Origin: Desulfohalobium retbaense DSM 5692
GTDB taxonomy: Bacteria; Desulfobacterota; Desulfovibrionia; Desulfovibrionales; Desulfohalobiaceae
Direction of reading: 5' to 3'
DNA: 64,000 nucleotides
Assembly: GCF_000024325.1 (NCBI RefSeq)
Contig: NC_013223.1
Location: forward strand, 2,731,353 to 2,795,352
Below the pieces are notes generated by a model. That model saw nothing but the letters and a program-made list of their open reading frames with translations. It did no database searches and had not been told where the DNA came from. Below, piece after piece: positions 55,670 to 63,660 of this stretch (position 1 is its first letter; each line of letters opens with the position of its first letter). The position numbers were made by a program, and so were the translations under genes.

Positions 55670-56992
55670 TTAGCCCAAGAGGTAATAACGCAGATAGACG
55701 TAAACCATAGAGAGCGCCAGGGAACCGAGCATGACCGGCACCCCGAAACGCAGGAAACGGACAAAGCTGACTTTAAAGCCGGATTTTTCCACCAGCCCCA
55801 AAGCGATAACATTGGCCGAAGCGCCGATGGCCGTCCCATTGCCGCCCAGGCAGGCGCCCAGGGCCAGCGACCACCACACCGGCAACATCACCGGATGGCG
55901 CAACACTTCCCCGCCCTGTCCCGGAAAAATTTCATGGGCCACATCGACCAGCAGCGGATTCATGGTGGCCACAAAGGGGATATTGTCGACAATGGCTGAA
56001 CAGATCCCGGAGAACCAGACCATGACCAGAGACAAAACCTGCATGGAATGTTGGCTCGGATCCGTCAGCCCGATCATGCCGATGGACAAATCCTTGATGA
56101 CCCCGGTCTTGATCAGGCCCCCGATCATGATGAAAAGGCCGATAAAGAAAAACAGTGTCTCCCATTCCACCTCACGCAGAATGCCTTCCGGTTCCAGGCC
56201 GGAGATCAGGAGCATGACTGCCGCGCCGCCCAAGGCCACAGTCGCTGGCTCGTAATGGAAAACGCCGTGGAGCATGAACCCCACGATGGTCAATGCCAAC
56301 ACGACCAGGGAACGGCGAAGCAGACCGTGATCGCTGATCAAGCGGTTCTCGTCCATGGCCATGAGTCGGGCCTTGGCCTCGGGACAAACCGTCAGCCGTT
56401 TTTTGTAAAGCCACTTCCAGCCCAGGATCCAGGCACCAAAGATGACCACCACGGCAGGGGCCATATTGATTAAAAAATCCATGTACGTCAGCCCGGCCTT
56501 GGAGCCGATGAGGATATTCGGTGGATCGCCGATCAGCGTAGCCGTGCCTCCGATATTGGAAGCGAAGATCTCGGTGATGATAAACGGCACCGGGTCCAGA
56601 TCGAGCTGGTTGGCGATCAGCATGGTCACCGGAGCGATCAGCAGGATGGTGGTGACATTATCCAGAAAGGCGGAGCCCACGGCTGTGAGCAGGGCCAGCA
56701 GGACCATAATCGCAAACGGCTCCCCCTTGGCCCGTTTAGCGGTCCGTACGGCCAGATATTGGAAAACCCCTGTTTTGGCCAGGATATTGACGATGATCAT
56801 CATTCCGATCAGCAAAAAGACCACGTTCCAGTCGACACCGAGATGGAGATCGTGGAAGGCCTCTTCCTGGACCAGAACCTTGGTCAACAAGACCGCGGCC
56901 GCACCGGCCAAGGCAACCTTGGTCTTGTCGATTTGCTCTGAGACGATCAAGCCGTAGGCGAGAACAAAAATGGCAATGGATACCCAATACAT
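55670..56992 (-). CDS. ArsB/NhaD/P-protein superfamily ion transporter
   Basis: Inner-membrane carrier of 440 aa with about 11-12 helices in two repeats. Each repeat contains the ion-transporter superfamily loop: FLDNVTTILLIAPVTML and IGGTATLIGDPPNILIG in the first, and IVDNIPFVATMNPL and LGGNGTAIGASANVIALG in the second. The family includes Na+/H+ antiporters (NhaD), arsenite pumps and anion carriers. The GDPPN and DN motifs do not settle the substrate; Na+/H+ exchange or an anion is possible. It follows a CBS-pair gene by 76 bases, which may regulate it. Confidence 0.9.
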   Translation of the reverse strand: MYWVSIAIFVLAYGLIVSEQIDKTKVALAGAAAVLLTKVLVQEEAFHDLHLGVDWNVVFLLIGMMIIVNILAKTGVFQYLAVRTAKRAKGEPFAIMVLLALLTAVGSAFLDNVTTILLIAPVTMLIANQLDLDPVPFIITEIFASNIGGTATLIGDPPNILIGSKAGLTYMDFLINMAPAVVVIFGAWILGWKWLYKKRLTVCPEAKARLMAMDENRLISDHGLLRRSLVVLALTIVGFMLHGVFHYEPATVALGGAAVMLLISGLEPEGILREVEWETLFFFIGLFIMIGGLIKTGVIKDLSIGMIGLTDPSQHSMQVLSLVMVWFSGICSAIVDNIPFVATMNPLLVDVAHEIFPGQGGEVLRHPVMLPVWWSLALGACLGGNGTAIGASANVIALGLVEKSGFKVSFVRFLRFGVPVMLGSLALSMVYVYLRYYLLG

Positions 56993-57068
56993 ACGTGTCT
57001 CTCATCCCCTGCAGGGGCTTTCGTTGACCAGGTCAGCTCCCGATGGGATCGGAACAGACGTGGAGGGA

Positions 57069-57575
57069 TTACGAAGCCTTCTGGGCCTGGCGGAAGAGGT
57101 GGTCCTGCAAATGGGTCTCGTGGAGCGAACAAAAGTTCTGACCGAGATACCGGACCGCATCGCAGCGGGTCACTTCCCCGAGAATCCGGGACTGACCATC
57201 GATAACCGGCAGGGCCTTGATCCCTGTCTCGAGGATGATGGTCACTGCCTTGAGCAGATTGTCCTGTTCGCGCAGGGAGATGACATTCGAGGTCATGATG
57301 TCCGCCGCCGTGAGATCCTTGCTTTTGGTGTACGCTTTCTGGCTCAGACTCAAATCATCGGCCAGGGCCCGGGTCAGATGGGACGTGAGATAGGAGGGCA
57401 CCAGTCCTTTCAAGATGTCGTAGGTCGTCAACATGCCCATGAGAATCCCCTCCTGGTCCGTGACGTAGACATGGTCCGGCTCAGGACACAAGGTACTGCA
57501 AAACAAGGTTTCAAAAAGGGTGTCCGGGTAGACCGATTTGATTTTGGTGTTCATATACTTGGTCACAGTCCACAT
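57069..57575 (-). CDS. CBS-domain pair protein (1 of 2)
   Basis: The 168-aa cytosolic protein consists of two CBS motifs (VTKYMNTKIKSVYPDTLFETL..VYVTDQEGILMGMLT and DIMTSNVISLREQDNLLKAVTIILETGIKALPVIDGQSRILGEVT, in part). CBS pairs bind adenine nucleotides and act as energy or ionic sensors. It lies directly upstream of the ArsB/NhaD-type carrier on the same strand, so it may gate or report for it. It is a paralogue of the gene at 57967. Confidence 0.88.
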   Translation of the reverse strand: MWTVTKYMNTKIKSVYPDTLFETLFCSTLCPEPDHVYVTDQEGILMGMLTTYDILKGLVPSYLTSHLTRALADDLSLSQKAYTKSKDLTAADIMTSNVISLREQDNLLKAVTIILETGIKALPVIDGQSRILGEVTRCDAVRYLGQNFCSLHETHLQDHLFRQAQKAS

Positions 57576-57649
57576 GACAGGCGTCCTCCCCAGGAAAAAC
57601 GGAACACAGAGTATTGTTTGAACAGGCAGTCAATATCAAAATCAAAAAA

Positions 57650-57675
57650 ACACCGCTTCCGTCCGGAGGCGGTGT
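57650..57675 (-). terminator. Intrinsic terminator after the second CBS gene
   Basis: An 11-bp stem with one mismatch (57650-57660 / 57665-57675) and loop GTCC is followed in the minus sense by seven T residues. It separates the upstream CBS gene at 57967 from the CBS-carrier pair. Confidence 0.88.
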
Positions 57676-57966
57676 AAGGGCACCTACCGGGCCACCCCTT
57701 TCCTGTCAACCCGGAGACACGCCGCAGCGGAAAATTTTATTTTCAAATCATACTGGGCAGTTAAAAAAGAAATCTCTCCAGAGCCTCCTAAGACCTCAAA
57801 ATCAAGTACGTTCTTTTTCACAATGTTGGCTCTCCAATGTCGCTCCCGTTTCGACGCCGCAAGTCAGGCATTCTCGGCCATCTGCCATGGGGACCACCTC
57901 CCTGGCCATGCCTAGTCTTGAAGCCTCCGGGGCGAATGCCAAGTCCCAAAATCACGCCACCGGATA

Positions 57967-58473
57967 TCAATGGACGCGAGCCTGGCCGTCCTGTTCGCCT
58001 TCCGTACCGCGCAGATCGGGCAGCGGACAGAAATTGCTCCCCAGATAGCGCACCAGATCACAGCGGGTCATTTCTCCCAGCAGACGCCCATGTTCGTCGA
58101 CCACGGGCAGGGCATTGGCTGCCGTGTCCAGAACCATGGTGCTGGCGCGCAGAAAACTGTCGTGGATACTGATCAGGGGCAGATCGGTGGACATGACATC
58201 CCTGGCCGTCAAATGGCGGGCATGTTCGTAGCACTTCTCGTTTAAGCGCTGGTCTTCCGGGAGCATCTGCGCCAAATGGCTATTGAGATACGGCGGCACC
58301 AAAGCCTTGAGCAACTCCAGGGTGGTAATCAACCCCACTGGATGGTTGTCCCTATCCAGGACATAGACATGGTCGGCAATGTTACAGATATCCTGGCACA
58401 TCAGGGTCTCAAAACTCGTGTTCTCGTGCACGCTGTGCACATCAGTGCGCATGAATTCCGTAATCTTGGTCAT
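57967..58473 (-). CDS. CBS-domain pair protein (2 of 2)
   Basis: 168 aa, the same length and layout as the neighbouring CBS protein, with shared blocks (ADHVYV..D; LLKALVPPYLNSHLA against LKGLVPSYLTSHLT; GEMTRCDLVRYLGSNFC against GEVTRCDAVRYLGQNFC). The two arose by tandem duplication. The conserved RCDxVRYLGxNFC end suggests a shared partner. GGAGAG precedes ATG 58473. The 391-bp gap to the other copy holds only the terminator at 57650. Confidence 0.88.
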   Translation of the reverse strand: MTKITEFMRTDVHSVHENTSFETLMCQDICNIADHVYVLDRDNHPVGLITTLELLKALVPPYLNSHLAQMLPEDQRLNEKCYEHARHLTARDVMSTDLPLISIHDSFLRASTMVLDTAANALPVVDEHGRLLGEMTRCDLVRYLGSNFCPLPDLRGTEGEQDGQARVH

Positions 58474-58583
58474 AGTTTTTCTCTCCGGCAGGGTGCGACG
58501 TGATGATCCAGGGGAAGTCTAGGCCTTGGCCGGAAAAAGTGCAATGGGTTGGGGTTGATCAGTCAACCCATCCTGCGCCGGGC

Positions 58584-58630
58584 TCCACATGACAACACCC
58601 CCGGCTGTGCCGGGGGTGTTGTCATGTGGA
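58584..58630 (-). terminator. 21-bp perfect stem after the TorD-Mo oxidoreductase gene
   Basis: The stem 58584-58604 / 58610-58630 is perfect with a 5-base loop and starts 36 bases past the stop at 58666. It lacks a T run. Its core (ACACCCCCGG..CCGGGGGTGT) resembles the stem at 61598-61630. Confidence 0.8.
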
Positions 58631-58665
58631 GATGCTCAGGCCCCCGAATGGCGGGCCGATAGCGC

Positions 58666-61476
58666 TCAGACTTTTTCGACTCGTGTCTTGATATATTTTA
58701 AAAGCGGCGTCCCGCCAACGGCTTCCGGTGTATTCGGCTTCTGGAGTTCACCGGTGGCATTAACGCCCCCAACATGAGGGAATTTGGGATCGCCTTCCAG
58801 ACCCCGCTTGTGCCCGAACCCACCAGCGGCCGCCAAAACCCCGGGGGCAATGTCCGCCGTGGGATTGGCCTGCATGACCACCTCGCCCCAGGGCGATTGG
58901 ACCCGGACTTGGTCCCCCTGAACGATCTGCAGCCCCTGGGCATCGCTGTCATTGATCCACAACGTATTGGTCCCTTGCAATTTCATGAGCTGAAAATTGT
59001 TGAACGTCGAACAATGTTCGTGCTGGAAGAGACGGAAATTGCCAAAGATAAAGGGATACTTTTCATCTGCCGTCAATTCGGCTGCGGGGGCCTTGTAATC
59101 CGGTAAAGCATCAACCCCTTTCTCCTCGGCTACCGGATTTTTCAGGTTGAATTTCCCCGTCTTGCTCGTGCCAGACGAACCATATCCTTCAGGAGGATTG
59201 CAGCCACCCCATTCCTTGTACTTGTAGTACGCCGCCTGGTCGGTGAGGAGAAATCCCTTGGCCTTGAGCTCCTCAAAAGACCACGGCGTCCCGGCGAACA
59301 TATTGGCGAAGGCTTCCTCCACATCATTCCATGGGAAGTAGTGCCCTAATCCAAGCCGCTGGGCCAAGAGCTGGGTGATCCGCCACATCGGCTTGGTGTC
59401 GTACATCGGTGGGACGACCTCGGCAAAATAGCCGATAAAGGCCTCATACAGCCAATCCGGCTTGACTTGGCTTTGTTCCAACCAGGTGGCGTCCGGGAGA
59501 ATCACGTCACATTGCAAAGCGGTGTCGCACATGAACGCCTCGATCATGGCCTTGAAGGCCATTTTGTCCAATCCGCGGCGGACCGATTCCGAATTGCCCC
59601 AGGACAGCACCGGATCTCCCCAGTATCCGACCATCCCGGTCAGACGGCCGGCATCGATATCCTGTTCGAAAACCGCGGGCGACCATCCTGACCACATGCT
59701 GAAACTGTCCAGTTTCGGCGCGTCGGTCTTCGGGGGCTTGGTCTGTCCCTCGCCCCAGGCCGGTTTGAGCTTGCGCTTAAATGGCAATGAAGGCCCTCCC
59801 GGGGCATCGTATGTCCCGCACAGCGCATTCAGGGCCTGGACAGCGCCGGTGGACCAGTAGCCGTTGGGCACCTGGGCCAGCCCGGTCCAGGACAAAGCCC
59901 CTTTGGCCTTGGCTGCGGCGAATTCCCGGGCGATGCGGGCAATGGTCTCGGCCGGCACGCCGCTGATGCTTTCGGCCCATTGCGGGGTCCGCGCTACACC
60001 GTCTTCCTGTCCAAGGACCCGGGCTTTGAACGCCTCGAAGCCGTAGGTCCATTCCTGGACAAATTCCTGATCGTACAACGCTTCACTCAGCAGGACATGG
60101 GCCATGGCCATGGCCACGGCGCCGTCGGTCCCTGGCTTGATCGGAATCCATTCGTTCGCCTTGGCCGCGGTGTCGGATTTGCGAGGGTCAAAGACCACAA
60201 GTTTGGCGCCGCGTTTCAGGGCCTGTTTGAGTTCCGCAGTCTTCCGCTGCCCGTAGGAGGTCGCCAGTTCGTTCATACCGAAATGGAGGATATAATCGGC
60301 CTCTTCGTAATTGAGCCACGGCCGCTTGTCGTTCACGCAATGCTCGGTCCACATCCGGTTGGCGTTATCACACATGGTCCGGTGGGTCCCTTTCGGGCAC
60401 CCCAGATGATCGAACAAGGCTTCGTGGATCCAATTGCAGAAATCATTGCCGCGAAAATAGCCCAACTGACCCTGCGGCGTTTCGCGGATGCCTTGGACCA
60501 CACGGTCCAAGGCCTCGTCCCAGCTCGCCTTCCGGAAGCGGCCGTCTTCCTTTACCAAAGGCGTTTTGAGGCGGTAGGCCGAATAGAGGTGCTTCGGAGC
60601 CGCCCCGCCTTTGGGACACAAACGCCCGCCGCCTTTGGGGTCGCCGGGCAAGCCACTGACCGAGACGAGCACTCCGTCCTGGACCTTGGCCCGCATACCG
60701 CACAGCGCCCCACAGGTGTAACAATGGGTGGGAATTTCCTGTGTCTCTGAAGGAACATCCTCTCCAGGGACAACCAGATCGGGCGTTTCCTGGAGACCGA
60801 GTTGCTCAATGACTTCCGCCAATTGGCGGCATTGGGCTGCGGCTTTGTCCGCTGCCAGACCTTCCGATTGGCCCAAACAGCCCAGGGTACACCGCAGGAT
60901 GCCGCGCAGAATCATGCCCACGTCGCGATAAAACACCGATGCGGCGGCGCTTGCCAATTGCTCGCAAAAACAAAGCGCCCAGGGGGAGAAATGATCGGTA
61001 AAAAAGACCTGGAATTGGTCCTCCCGGCCCCTTTGGAGTAACGCCGCCAGAAAATCGAGCTCGACCGCGATGTGTTCATCCAGATCAAAATAGTCTCCGG
61101 CGGGGCGCAGCCCGGCTTCCCGGTAGGCCGAGCGCAGGGCGAATATATTCTTCTGCCGTACCACCGGCTGTCCGGTCATATGGCAGGATTCGTAAGGGAA
61201 AACCGGATTGGCGCCGACATTGAGAAAGAGTTCGGCGTAGTCAAAACGAAGCCCATGCGCCAATTGTGCCGCCGGGGCTGAGACAAGGAAATCCACGAAT
61301 TCTTTGCCGGCCTGCTCGACCTCCAGGAGGTGGCTGTGCTCCAGCACATCGCGCAAGCGATCTGCCACCGCGGGGGCCTGCATGGCGGCCAACAAGGTCG
61401 ACGGGACTTCATCGCGCAAGATCTGTGAAAAAAAGCGAAAAATCAGGATGTGATCACGGGTGGTTTTGTTGTGCAT
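58666..61476 (-). CDS. Fusion: TorD-like chaperone + molybdopterin oxidoreductase
   Basis: The product is 936 aa from ATG 61476 (AAGGAGG upstream). Residues 1 to about 225 are a TorD/DmsD-type chaperone (DYAELFLNVGANPVFPYESCHM; DEHIAVELDFLAALL). Residues about 250-930 are a DMSO-reductase-family catalytic subunit: a 4Fe-4S site with Cys252, 255, 259 and 287 (CYTCGALC..RLCPKGG), a probable Mo/W-ligand Cys369 (HRTMCDNANRM), and a C-terminal cofactor-binding domain (VQSPWGEVVMQAN). No Tat signal is present, so the enzyme is probably cytosolic. TorD proteins normally guard such enzymes in trans; here chaperone and client are one chain. It ends a minus-strand set with DUF169 and TauE genes. Substrate unknown, perhaps a sulfur compound. 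Confidence 0.9.
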   Translation of the reverse strand: MHNKTTRDHILIFRFFSQILRDEVPSTLLAAMQAPAVADRLRDVLEHSHLLEVEQAGKEFVDFLVSAPAAQLAHGLRFDYAELFLNVGANPVFPYESCHMTGQPVVRQKNIFALRSAYREAGLRPAGDYFDLDEHIAVELDFLAALLQRGREDQFQVFFTDHFSPWALCFCEQLASAAASVFYRDVGMILRGILRCTLGCLGQSEGLAADKAAAQCRQLAEVIEQLGLQETPDLVVPGEDVPSETQEIPTHCYTCGALCGMRAKVQDGVLVSVSGLPGDPKGGGRLCPKGGAAPKHLYSAYRLKTPLVKEDGRFRKASWDEALDRVVQGIRETPQGQLGYFRGNDFCNWIHEALFDHLGCPKGTHRTMCDNANRMWTEHCVNDKRPWLNYEEADYILHFGMNELATSYGQRKTAELKQALKRGAKLVVFDPRKSDTAAKANEWIPIKPGTDGAVAMAMAHVLLSEALYDQEFVQEWTYGFEAFKARVLGQEDGVARTPQWAESISGVPAETIARIAREFAAAKAKGALSWTGLAQVPNGYWSTGAVQALNALCGTYDAPGGPSLPFKRKLKPAWGEGQTKPPKTDAPKLDSFSMWSGWSPAVFEQDIDAGRLTGMVGYWGDPVLSWGNSESVRRGLDKMAFKAMIEAFMCDTALQCDVILPDATWLEQSQVKPDWLYEAFIGYFAEVVPPMYDTKPMWRITQLLAQRLGLGHYFPWNDVEEAFANMFAGTPWSFEELKAKGFLLTDQAAYYKYKEWGGCNPPEGYGSSGTSKTGKFNLKNPVAEEKGVDALPDYKAPAAELTADEKYPFIFGNFRLFQHEHCSTFNNFQLMKLQGTNTLWINDSDAQGLQIVQGDQVRVQSPWGEVVMQANPTADIAPGVLAAAGGFGHKRGLEGDPKFPHVGGVNATGELQKPNTPEAVGGTPLLKYIKTRVEKV

Positions 61477-61597
61477 GGCGCCCTCCTTGGGGTTGGCAGG
61501 CCGGAACTCTTCCCGAGCCAGGAACTCAGTGACGGCCTGAAAATAGGAAATGGGATTGCCCCTTTTTTATGCCCAATTAAGCCTAAGGCCCTGCAAA

Positions 61598-61630
61598 CAC
61601 GACACCCCCGGGGAGACCGGGGGTGTCGTG
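61598..61630 (-). terminator. Stem-loop between the DUF169 and TorD-Mo genes
   Basis: A perfect 14-bp stem (61598-61611 / 61617-61630) with a 5-base loop lies 34 bases past the DUF169 stop. It may end that transcript or lower expression of the oxidoreductase. Confidence 0.75.
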
Positions 61631-61663
61631 CGGCAGTATGGCAAACGCGGGGGAGGAGTGAGA

Positions 61664-62452
61664 CTATTTTTTCCCGTCCTTTTTGAAAACAATAAGCGGA
61701 CAGTTTTTACAAACGTCAGCCCCGGGAAAATTGTCCCCGGGACGGGTCACCGAACTGCTGCCCCGCTCAGCCTTGCGGTCAAGCAACCGCTGAACCACCA
61801 GTCCGATATGGTCGCCCGGGGTGATGAAATTGATTTCACCGCGTTCGGTTTTACCGGCATTGTAGCTGCCGCTGCAGGCTGGCAGCATGTTGGCCGATTT
61901 TTCCAGGTAGGAGAAGACGTTTCCGGCACATGCCGAAGAGTTGATCGTGATGTTGGTCCGTAAAGGATGGGTGTCCAAAGCGGCCATCCAATCCACCGCC
62001 AAGTGGTAGGCCTGCATATTGTCACAATAAAAATGCACGGTGCTCGGCTCAAAGACAGTGTCAGCCAGGGGGCTTACGGCAACGGCCTTCAATGTTCCTT
62101 CGGGCAGGCGGGGCTTGGTGCGAACAAAGCTCTCGGCCTGCTTTTCATCCCGTACATACTTCAAATGGCTCTTGATTTCATTCTCATCGATGGGCTTCCA
62201 ACCAAAGGCGCATTTGGCGTTGTTGCATCCCAGACCTTCTTCCTCGGCGAGCACGGTTTGCCCTTTCATCCGCGCCGCAATCTCCCATTGGCAAAACGTC
62301 ATCGGCTTCACCGGAAGATAGAACTCCGCTTTATCCTTGAATTCTTCGATCTCTTCGTCCTTGAAGAAAAATTTAACGGCTATCGGATAGTGATACAGCC
62401 GCAGTTCTTCCATCAGGACATCCTGCATTTCCTTATAACTCATTCCGGCCAT
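61664..62452 (-). CDS. DUF169 family protein
   Basis: The 262-aa cytosolic protein has the DUF169 layout: an N-terminal helical region, LPVKPMTFCQWEIAARMKG, the cysteine stretch GCNNAKCAFGW, VHFYCDNMQAYHL, SACAGNVFSYLEKS, and a C-terminal Cys pair (DVCKNCPLIVF). The conserved cysteines could bind a metal or Fe-S cluster. Members are common in anaerobes. AAGGAGC precedes the ATG. It lies between the TauE-linked membrane genes and the Mo oxidoreductase, which suggests a common pathway. Confidence 0.85.
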   Translation of the reverse strand: MAGMSYKEMQDVLMEELRLYHYPIAVKFFFKDEEIEEFKDKAEFYLPVKPMTFCQWEIAARMKGQTVLAEEEGLGCNNAKCAFGWKPIDENEIKSHLKYVRDEKQAESFVRTKPRLPEGTLKAVAVSPLADTVFEPSTVHFYCDNMQAYHLAVDWMAALDTHPLRTNITINSSACAGNVFSYLEKSANMLPACSGSYNAGKTERGEINFITPGDHIGLVVQRLLDRKAERGSSSVTRPGDNFPGADVCKNCPLIVFKKDGKK

Positions 62453-62500
62453 TGCATGTGCTCCTTATTTCCAATCAAGTCTTTATAGTGAGCCCTCAAG

Positions 62501-62935
62501 CTACTGCCCAGTCGTACACGCATTTTCGTAACGCACCCGCAACCACCCTCCGAGAGCAGCTCCGAAGATAGCCGCGGCAGCAAAAACAATCATCAATGTC
62601 GGCCGCAATTGGGCCTGAAAAAAGACACGCTCCACACCGTATTGCACGCCCACTCCAGTCGCGGCGAGAACAAGCGCCAGGCCCGCTGTAAGAATTGGCA
62701 GCGACCTTGAACTCCCCTGGCGCCGTTTCTGCCACAGGGAATACCCTCCGCTGGCCGCAACCAGGCAGAGCCACAGGGGCATGAGCGAAACCAATTTGGC
62801 GGGGGCCAGCCCGACGGTCAAAATGACCAGGGCCCCTAATCCCAGCAGAGAGGTCGCCAGACCTGCAATCCAAGGCAGGAGTTCAGGCCACCGCGCCTCG
62901 ATCCAGTCGGAAATCTGCTCAATGAGAGACAGCAT
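62501..62935 (-). CDS. Membrane protein of unknown function
   Basis: 144 aa from ATG 62935 behind GGGGGAGG. After an amphipathic N-terminus (LIEQISDWIEARWPELLPW) there are about four hydrophobic helices with a basic loop (WQKRRQGSSRS). It overlaps the preceding gene (62919-63518) by 17 bases, so the two are translated together. I do not recognise the family. Confidence 0.65.
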   Translation of the reverse strand: MLSLIEQISDWIEARWPELLPWIAGLATSLLGLGALVILTVGLAPAKLVSLMPLWLCLVAASGGYSLWQKRRQGSSRSLPILTAGLALVLAATGVGVQYGVERVFFQAQLRPTLMIVFAAAAIFGAALGGWLRVRYENACTTGQ

Positions 62936-63518
62936 GCTCAACCTCCCCCACTGGGGCATTCCCACGGCGACGGGCCCGCTTGAGCCCCACTCGAAGCAGA
63001 GCCGCAAGGCCAAGGCAGCAAACATACCAGAAGACGCCGCCTACGGTTACGGGGTCGCTGCCCAAGGGCAGGGCAAATAGTGCCTTTTGACCTGTGGAGG
63101 CCATAAGAGCCTCAGGACGGTAGGCGGTGTTGATATACCCAGCCACGAGCATGATCGGGATATAGCGGGTCAACAGATTGTTGAGCAGGCCCTCGAAAAA
63201 ATAATTATAATAGACTTCATTGAGCTTGGCCTTGTCGATGTTCTTGGCCAGGGCGCTTTTTTGGTCGTCCTGCCCGTCGCCGGCCTCCAGGGCCGCCTGA
63301 CGGACATGAAACCAATGCCAGAATTCGCCTTCCAATTCCCGGTAGCGGCGGGTCTTGAACCGGCCGAACCAGGAGGTCAGCAAGACAACGCCGACGGCAA
63401 GAAGAAAGATGGAGACAGCCGGGCCAGCCGTGGCGTCCACGGGGGCCAGAAGCTGATCCATGCCTCCCTGAACGGCCTGCAGGACGGCCACGATCTTCAT
63501 CCAGATTGTGTCGAGCAT
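62919..63518 (-). CDS. Three-helix membrane protein with Oxa1/EMC3-like topology
   Basis: 199 aa; GGGAGG precedes the ATG. It has a first membrane helix (about 31-52, AVSIFLLAVGVVLLTSWF), then a charged cytosolic helical region (RYRELEGEFWHWFHVRQAALEAGDGQ..SALAKNIDKAKLNEVYY) and two further helices (LLTRYIPIMLVAGYINTAY and GGVFWYVCCLGLAALLRVGL). This arrangement is that of DUF106/EMC3-type minimal Oxa1-superfamily insertases, but sequence evidence is thin. It lies next to a TauE/SafE exporter and may help insert it. Confidence 0.55.
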   Translation of the reverse strand: MLDTIWMKIVAVLQAVQGGMDQLLAPVDATAGPAVSIFLLAVGVVLLTSWFGRFKTRRYRELEGEFWHWFHVRQAALEAGDGQDDQKSALAKNIDKAKLNEVYYNYFFEGLLNNLLTRYIPIMLVAGYINTAYRPEALMASTGQKALFALPLGSDPVTVGGVFWYVCCLGLAALLRVGLKRARRRGNAPVGEVEHAVSH

Positions 63519-63617
63519 ATCATTCCTCCCGTGATGGGGTGGTTTTCGAAGGATCCCGACGTCTCGAGGTGTCGGCTCCCTCGTGCTGGAGCAGCCACCT
63601 CAAGACGCAGGGAAATT

Positions 63618-63651
63618 CCCCTGACCGGCGCTTTATAGCGCCGGCCAGGGG
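63618..63651 (-). terminator. Stem-loop after the TauE/SafE gene
   Basis: A 15-bp stem with one mismatch (63618-63632 / 63637-63651) and loop TTAT lies nine bases past the TauE stop. No long T run follows, so downstream genes may still be partly co-transcribed. Confidence 0.7.
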
Positions 63652-63660
63652 CACCGAGTC

